Shown piece after piece: positions 57,720 through 64,000 of a DNA stretch of 64,000 bases. Origin of the DNA: Ctena decussata (Eukaryota; Mollusca; Bivalvia; Lucinida; Lucinidae); the NCBI GenBank assembly GCA_963989385.1, contig OZ022502.1:53499454-53563453 (forward strand), given 5' to 3'. The notes beneath the pieces are model-generated. The model saw only the letters and a list, made by a program, of their open reading frames with translations. It made no database searches and was not told the origin of the DNA. Each line of letters starts with the position of its first letter. Position 1 is the first letter of the stretch. A program made the position numbers and the translations under genes.

Positions 57720-58310
57720 GGTATCTAAGGAGTTGTGTCTTAAGCTCTGGATCTTAAGGCAAAAGTAAATCGGCAAAACCGTCAAACATCGACAATCGTC
57801 CGTTGACCACGTACTCTGCTGTTGCCAGCTTCGTTTAACTGCGATAACACGCAGAAAACATAGGATTCTTCCATTGGTACCTTCGTTTAATATCAGCTCA
57901 CCAGTGTAAACCCATTTATGCCAAGTTGACTATTCTGTTCGTATCAAATGGATGAGTCTTTTTGTCAATTAAAGGGTGTCTGGTTTAGTTTAGTTTTATG
58001 ACTTTTATTATATTGTATGGGAAACACCAGTTTGTTTCCTGCAAATACTATAGACCCTGATCAGACGCCGCGTTATTTTCTGGACCTGCAGTTTGCCTAT
58101 GTCCTAAACTGGGCATTTATGGGTTAAACGAAGTTTGGTTATTGCAGAATTGATGCTTTTCGATGCTTCTGTCCCTTCAACTTCGTTTGCCACCGGCTTG
58201 CCGGTTTTTAACGAAACTGGTGACGGCAGAATCCGATAAACATCGGATATACATCGATGTATGTCGTCGCCAACGTTGCCGTTGTCACCTCCCTCTGGTT
58301 AAGTATGTGT
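57720..58310. other. Intron sequence, nothing firm
   Basis: Non-coding, with GACGGCAGAATCCGAT words that recur near 58580 and 58640. Confidence 0.45.
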
Positions 58311-58317
58311 GTACAAG

Positions 58318-58450
58318 GGCTGTTACGAAACGAAAAAGAGCTATTACGAAACGAAAAAGAATCATAGTTACCAAACGACCTGATAAACAGGTCGTCCGGT
58401 AACTATGACTCTCTTTTGTTTCGTAACAACTCTGTTTCGTTTCGTAACAT
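58318..58450. repeat. Palindrome rich in TTACGAAACG
   Basis: TTACGAAACGAAAAAGA...ATAGTTACCAAACGACCTG pairs with CAGGTCGTCCGGTAACTATG...TTTTGTTTCGTAAC around ATAA. Intronic. Confidence 0.8.
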
Positions 58451-58720
58451 CCTTTAAAACATAGTTAATCAGGTGTGGTTGTTAAACAAATTGGTGACGG
58501 CAAAATGCGAAATTACCGCCGATCCTGTCATCGCCGACTTCGCATGCTACCCCTCGTAAGCGTTACAAGAAAATTTGCGACGGCAGAATCGTCGCCGACT
58601 TGGCTTGCTATCGCTCGCCAGAGTTACATGAAGTTTGCGACGGCAAAATCCGATGACTGTCGATGACGGACACTGTCTGGCAGTGATTACCATTTAGCAA
58701 TTATATAACTGGTAACTTAC

Positions 58721-61220
58721 ACTGGAAGATAGCAGATTGACATGTACGTGATACCATCGGTTCCACAACAGGGAGCTTCAGGGCATGCTGGGTTGTAGTG
58801 TGAAATTGGTCGCCGTCTTGGACCGAATGCATTTGATGGTCTCGTATTTGGCTGATAAGGTGGCTGTTGATTTCCATTATTAGCAGCATTAGGATCCCCA
58901 TTATTGCCAGCTTCACCATTTCCGCCAGCCTCCCGGTCTGTATTTTGTTCACCATTTCCACCATTACGACCTCTTCCACGACGTCTGTTTTTACGTCCCC
59001 TTCTTTTACCTCCTCGGCCATTTTTTCTTCGCCCGTTACCGTTGACTCCATTATTTTTACCATTGTTTCCAACACCATTATTCCCGCCTCCATTATTTGC
59101 TCTACCTAATCCGTTGTTTCCACCGCCATTGTTACCATTTCCGTTTGAAGCAACTCCATTGTTACCATTTCCATTTCTGGCACCGCCATTGTTACCGTTA
59201 TTGGCAACGCCATTGTTACCATTTCCGTTATTGGTACCTCCATTGGCACCATTTCCGTTATTGCCAACGCCATTTACACCATTTCCGTTATTGGCACCTC
59301 CATTTACACCATTTCCGTTATTGGCACCACCATTTACACCATTTCCGTTATTGGCACCTCCACTGTTGCCATTTCCATTATTTCTTAAGCCATTGTTACC
59401 TTTTCTGTTATTGGCACCTCCATTATTACCATTTCCATTATTTCCAATTCCATTGTTACCAATTCCGTTACTTCTTACTCCATTATTACCAGCCCCATTA
59501 TTTCCTAATCCGTTATTTCCTGCACCATTATTTCCTAATCCGTTATTTCCTGCGCCATTATTTGCTAATCCGTTGTTTCCGCCGCCATTATTTCTTAATC
59601 CATTGTTTCTACCACCATTATTTCCCAATCCGTTATTGACAGCGCCATTATTTCCTAATCCGTTATTTCCTGCGCCATTATTTCCTAATCCATTGTTTCT
59701 ACCACCATTATTTCCTAATCCGTTATTGACACCGCCATTATTTCCTAATCCGTTATTTCCTGCGCCATTATTTCCGAATCCATTGTTTCTACCACCATTA
59801 TTTCCTAATCCGTTATTGACACCGCCATTATTTCGTAATCCATTGTTTCTACCACCATTATTTCCACCTCCGTTATTGACATCGCCATTATTTCCTAATC
59901 CATTGTTTCCACCAGCATTGTTTCCTTTTCCGTTGTTTCCATTACCATTATTTCCATTACTTGCACCGCCATTCATTCCTAAACCGTTGTTTCTGCCTCC
60001 ATTATTTCCTAGTCCATTGTTTCTTAATCCGGTGGGTATACCTCCGTTATTTCCTGCTCCAAATATTTTACCGCCATTATTTCCACTGCCATTGTTTCCT
60101 AAGCCGTTCTTTCTACGTCCGTTGTTTCCATTTCCAAGTCCAGCGCTCCCACCGTTTAACGCTGCTTGAGCCCAAGAATACAAAGACCCCCGGCTATTGC
60201 CACCTCCATAGCCCCGGACAACGTTTACAACCCCATTGCCATTGCTTCCCAATCCATAAGTTACTAGGCCAGATTTCCCGTTGTTTGCCTTGATTCCAAC
60301 TCCATTGTACCCAAAGCCGTTATTCCCAGCTCCATTGTTTCCAAAACCGTTCGTGCCACGTCCATTTGTGGCGAAGCCATTGTTGCCGACGCCGTTGTTG
60401 CCGAAACCATTGTTTCCGTTTCCACCGTTTCCTGCACCATTATTTCCTCCGCCATTATTTCCTCCGCCGTTGCTTGCCCCACCGTTGTTTCCACCGTTAC
60501 CAGACGAAGGTTTTGAGTTTCCATTAGGAACAGGATCAACATAGGAAAGCATCTGACTGACAACACTTTGTAATTCTTGGAAGTAATTGTTAAACGGTTG
60601 ACCGTTGCCATTGTTTTGAGCCTGTGGTTTGGGGTTCTGAATAGGCTGCGATGGCTGGGGCTTGGCTGGTGCCACTGGTGCCACTGGCGCCACTGGTTGA
60701 GTTTGTTTCACTGGTTGTTTCGGGACTGCTGGCTTTGGCTTTCTGTTATTTGGCTTTGGTCTACGCGGTCGTGCATTTGGTCTAGTTAGAATAGCTGGAT
60801 GTTTCTTTATTGGAAGATAGAAATTGTTACCATTATAATTGTTACGTCCTGGAGGTGGCGGTATACTATTAAATCCGTTATTATTTGGAGGACGAGGTAC
60901 GCCATTGTTCATGTTAGATTGTTTGGCAAATTGATTTACAAACGTTTGAAATGCAAGCATATAATTTCCATTTGTATCAAAGTTATTTCCATTGTTGTTA
61001 GGGCGTTTTTGAGGAAGTGCCCCGTTTGTATCATAGGGTTTTCCATTATTGTTGGCACGTTTTGAAGGAGGTGCCCCGTTTGTATCATAGGGTTTCCCAT
61101 TATTGTTAGGGCGTTTTGGAGGAGGTGGCCCGTTTGTATCATATGGTTTTCCATTATTGTTGGGACGTTTCGGAGGAGGGCCTCTCTTAGTCTGTGTAGG
61201 CTGTGATCTTGCAATGTCGA
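58721..61220 (-). CDS. Secreted Asn/Gly-rich Kazal protein, giant exon
   Basis: One 2,500-bp exon: acceptor TTTCTATCTATTTCAG before 61220, donor GTAAGT after 58721. Order: IARSQPTQTKRG; four 18-residue Pro/Lys/Asn repeats of PPKRPNNNGKPYDTNG type (54-bp period, 60970-61190); a spacer with FQTFVNQFAKQ; a Pro/Lys/Val-rich stretch; YFQELQSVVSQMLSYV; then roughly 500 residues of pentapeptide (N-N-G-x-G/R/V)n; a strongly basic patch (KRRGRKNRRRGRGR); and CPEAPCCGTDGITYMSICYL, the first half of a Kazal domain whose usual fifth Cys is missing. The frame also stays open upstream to an ATG at 61296, but that stretch is a palindrome and carries the splice acceptor, so the signal peptide should lie in an unseen 5' exon. 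Asn/Gly repeat domains occur in molluscan shell proteins (nacrein/N66), and Kazal proteins occur in shell matrices. A shell-matrix or adhesive role is inferred. Confidence 0.85.
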
Positions 61221-61257
61221 CTGAAATAGATAGAAATACCATACTAGAAACCCGAGC

Positions 61258-61318
61258 AATATCCAGTCCTCGGGTACTCGAAGATATGTAATACATATCT
61301 TCGAGTACCCGAGGACTG
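61258..61318. repeat. Perfect palindrome beside the exon acceptor
   Basis: ATCCAGTCCTCGGGTACTCG...AAGATATG pairs with its complement around TAAT. It lies 38 bp upstream of the 61220 acceptor in transcript terms and supplies the spurious upstream ATG. Confidence 0.9.
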
Positions 61319-61391
61319 GGTATGTCTCAGGCTTGCCCAAGTATTTATGCCGAACTGGCAATACCCAGATCCAATGAAATGTAGATAATAT

Positions 61392-61538
61392 AAGTATCTA
61401 TTATGGGTGTGAGGTGCGGATAGAAAAATCCGCCACTCGGGATCACTGTTCGGCATCACTCGGCAAGCCTCGTGATGCCAAACTGTGACCCTCGTGGCGG
61501 ATTTTTCTATCCGCACCTCACACCCATGATAGATACTT
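61392..61538. repeat. Palindrome with CTCGGCAAGCCTCG core
   Basis: Arms of about 67 bp (GGGTGTGAGGTGCGGATAGA...AAAATCCGCCAC and complement) with only a few mismatches. The centre is CTCGGCAAGCCTCG at 61459-61472. Confidence 0.92.
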
Positions 61539-61825
61539 TTTCTTGCACAGCACGTTTTGTTTAACTTCAGAACTTGTTAAAATGCGTAATTCTAGTGCTT
61601 TAGAGGTTTCAATTTGATTTTAAAAGAAGGCACCGCCTTCAACGACCGCTATTCGGCTCTTTACGTCAACGACTGGCGTGCTTAAACTGACGTCAATTTG
61701 CCGTCTTCGTGACGTCATCAACTAAAATGCCAACGTCACTTGACAACGCAGGTACGTGACCTCCGATACAACCAATGCATTGAATGCTCGTGATTTTTAT
61801 TCGGTCCAGGGTAAGAACACCAGGG

Positions 61826-61997
61826 TAAGATAAATAGAATCTATCATTGGTCTCCGATGCAGACAGGGAAATCCCAACCCGAGGGCATACGGGTGTGTCG
61901 GAAACGAGGCTTGCCGAGTTTCCGGCACACCCCGTGTGCCCGAGGGTTGGGATTTCCCTGTCCGCATCGGAGACCAATGATTGATTATTTTTCTTAC
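61826..61997. repeat. Palindrome with CGAGGCTTGCCGAG core
   Basis: Arms of about 79 bp (ATTGGTCTCCGATGCAGACA...GGGAAATCCCAACC and complement). The core CGAGGCTTGCCGAG is at 61905-61918. The arms are unrelated to those at 61392 and 40710. Confidence 0.92.
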
Positions 61998-61999
61998 CT

Positions 62000-62665
62000 A
62001 CGATAATATTTACTTCAAATTGAACTGGGACCTAATAGGCCTATTCCATGCGAACGTGTACAAGTGTAAGTAGTACAACCGTGTCACCCTCATGACTGCT
62101 GTAGTGAATAGACAAGTAGAAAATAGGTCCTTGACAAATTCGCATTTTTGGATTTTCTAATTGAAATTTATATTAAAGAACAAAATTTGTATTGAGGCGA
62201 CTACAGAAAGCGCGTGTATGACGTTAATTGTGACGCAACGTCAACGTTATTGCAAACGTCAGTTGGTAACGTCTTCAAATGGCGGCCTCCTCGACAGTGT
62301 TTGTCACGGTGAAACATTGACTATCTTGTATCTTTATGACCTTGAAACAGGCTATAAGAATGAATAACCTTTCTTGGATTGGATTTTATCGATGTGGCAA
62401 TTCATTCCTATGAAAGAATAATGCATAAAGTATGCTATCGGCAAGCCGGGCGCACCGTATTTCAAGGAGCGCGTAGTGGTACACAGAATTCAAGCTCGTG
62501 TGAGCTGTCCCAGCCCATGGGCAAGACAGAATTTTCCAGCACCGCTAAAAATAGAACAAACTCTGTCTCGTTGGTAAGAAAAGATTTTCTATCCCAGGTG
62601 AAAAGAATGGCATTTTCTATCCGGTGTGCAAGAAAATACCATACTGAGTAAGTTCGTATAATTAC
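62000..62665. other. No supported gene
   Basis: Short frames only. No signal-peptide exon for the gene at 58721 could be identified with confidence on the minus strand here. Confidence 0.4.
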
Positions 62666-62669
62666 TTGG

Positions 62670-63020
62670 TTAACCCGAGCAATATCAAGGTATATCTCGG
62701 GCTACTTGAAGATAGGTATGATACAGTTGAGCCGCGACACCAGAAAACCAACAAAGTGGTTGTGCGCCCAGCACAGACTCGGATCAGCCTGGGCATCCGC
62801 CCAGTCCGATCAGACTCTTTGCTGAGCGCTTAAAAGGTAGCTAAGGGTCTAAGCTACCTCCATGCGGACAGCGAAGACTCTGATCAGACTGGGCGGATGC
62901 CCAGGCTGATCTGAGTCTGCGCTGGGCGCACAACCACTTTGTTGTTTTTGTCGTGTCACGGCTATTTATTGTCTTATGGTAGCCCTAGGAATATCTGGGT
63001 TTTGCTCGGGTACACCAAAA
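62670..63020. repeat. Palindrome interrupted by a MITE
   Basis: TTAACCCGAGCAATATCAAG...TCTCGGGCTAC on the left is complementary, with mismatches, to 62975-63020. Its left arm resembles 61242-61290. Copy 14 of the GAGCC MITE occupies the loop. Confidence 0.6.
62729..62962. mobile_element. GAGCC foldback MITE, copy 14
   Basis: 234 bp. Ends GAGCCGCGACACCAGAAAAC and TTTTTGTCGTGTCACGGCT, loop in copy-2 orientation. Confidence 0.9.
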
Positions 63021-63241
63021 CAATTATGTCGAATGCGCCCACTATTTAAGTGAATCATATCGTAATGACCCTAAATATATGGAACAGAAGCCTGGGCTAT
63101 TAAAATGATAGCCCAGCCTGCGTGACTGCACAGTCTGAGCAGGGTCTTCCTGGTTCTCTTGCATAATATCATAACCTCCAACAAAGCATATATACAAAAG
63201 GCGCTGGTCAAACGACATGCTCGTAACCTTTGGCCGTCACC

Positions 63242-64000
63242 GGTTATTATCCCCCGCCGAAGGCGGAGGGATATAGTTTTCTCCATGTCCGTCCGTCCGT
63301 CCGTCTGTCCTTCTGTCTGTCCGTCCGTCATTCCGTCCGTCCGTCCGGGGCCATTACTAAGTAACCACTTGACGGAATTTCATGAAACCTAAAATAAATA
63401 TGTATCACTATAATGCGTTGATGCACGTGAAGTTTCATCAGACTGGCTTCAGTAGTGTATGAGTTATTGCCCTTTAATGGACTTGAAATTAATAAAATGA
63501 GTCATAACTAAGTAACCAATTATCAAAACTTTATGAAACTTAAAGTGAATATGTATCACCATATCACGGTTATGCACATTAAGTTTCGCCAGAAGGGCAT
63601 CAGTAATGCATGAGTTATTGCCCTTTAATGGACTTGAAATTAATAAAATGAGTCATAACTAAGTAACCAATAATCAAAACTTCATGAAACTTAAAGTGAA
63701 TATGTATCATCATAAAACGGTTGTGCACATAAAGTTTCGCCAGTAGAGCATCAGTAATGCATGAGTTATTGCCCTTTAATGGACTTGAAATTAATAAAAT
63801 GACTCATAACTAAGTAACCAATGATCAAAACTTCATGAAACTTAAACTGAATATGTATCACCATAACGTGGTTATGCACATAAAGTTTCGTCAGAAGGGC
63901 ATCAGTAATGCATGAGTTATTGCCCTTTAGTGGACTTAAAATTAATAAAATGACTCATAACTAAGTAACCAATGATCAAAACTTCATGAAACTTAAACTG
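63242..64000. repeat. GTCC-edged element with 151-bp tandem units
   Basis: CCGCCGAAGGCGGAGGGATAT hairpin, a GTCC microsatellite (63288-63350), then units whose landmark GAGTTATTGCCCTTTAATGG starts at 63461, 63612, 63763 and 63914 (with one substitution), exactly 151 bp apart. The array continues past the window end. The same element in shorter form is at 10640-11060. Confidence 0.92.

Noticed and set aside
58904..60169. 421-residue plus-strand Pro/Leu/Phe-rich frame, and other long frames at 59097-59639, 60281-60544 and 58701-59093
   Set aside because: They are antisense or shifted readings of the NNG pentapeptide repeat. The 15/30-bp periodicity keeps several frames open. Only the minus frame 58721-61220 has splice signals and a Kazal domain.
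61221..61296. ATG at 61296 as the true start of the Asn/Gly-rich protein
   Set aside because: The stretch is half of a palindrome, gives no signal peptide, and contains a strong polypyrimidine-CAG acceptor at 61221-61222.
63071..63392. Frames rich in TDGQTEGQTDG or SVRPSVCPS
   Set aside because: Translated GTCC microsatellite.

Overview
The window looks like metazoan nuclear DNA, most likely from a bivalve mollusc. It is AT-rich, gene-poor, intron-containing and packed with short interspersed elements. The pointers to a bivalve are inferences from general knowledge: tRNA-headed SINEs, (GTCC)n-edged elements with 150-180 bp tandem cores, many foldback MITEs, Penelope-like reverse transcriptases, and an Asn/Gly-rich secreted protein of shell-matrix style. 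Species cannot be fixed from the sequence. There is no bacterial gene organisation, operon, CRISPR array, rRNA or convincing functional tRNA gene. Many apparent open frames are shadows or begin with TTG/GTG.

Only two host loci are well supported. (1) A single-exon rhodopsin-class GPCR on the minus strand (32687-33697). A tandem duplicate of it (35131-36392) is a pseudogene, broken by frameshifts, a stop and a 236-bp foldback element. (2) A minus-strand multi-exon gene at 54140-61220. A 2,500-bp exon encodes Pro-rich repeats, then a very long (NNGxx)n domain, a basic patch and the first half of a Kazal-type domain. Two downstream exons (56443-56664, 54140-54328) join in phase and supply two more Kazal units. 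The signal-peptide exon and at least one 3' exon are not visible. This is the most interesting gene here.

Layout. 1-13.5 kb: SINE fragments, a pogo/Tigger-like MITE, a MULE-like element with 9-bp target duplication, foldback MITEs and three divergent tandem-repeat elements. 13.5-18 kb: a 21-bp palindromic minisatellite element and a Penelope-like RT with a damaged YxDD motif. 18-31 kb: a 669-bp foldback element, SINEs with clear target-site duplications, the second 21-bp array, a 1.8-kb dispersed segment, an 861-bp TTAA-flanked foldback and a fossil RT. 31-38 kb: the GPCR duplication. 38-54 kb: DNA elements, palindromes, a tandem segmental duplication, the second copies of the 1.8-kb segment, and a SINE-invaded 290-bp tandem array. 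54-61.2 kb: the Kazal/NNG gene, with foldbacks and SINEs in its introns. 61.2-64 kb: a cluster of strong palindromes, another foldback copy and a 151-bp tandem array running off the end.

A dominant repeat is a fully foldback, about 240-bp MITE with GAGCC...GGCTC ends and 4-bp A/T-rich target duplications. Fourteen copies or partial copies plus one 16-bp stub lie in the window, in both loop orientations. Several are nested in other elements, which gives a usable relative chronology.
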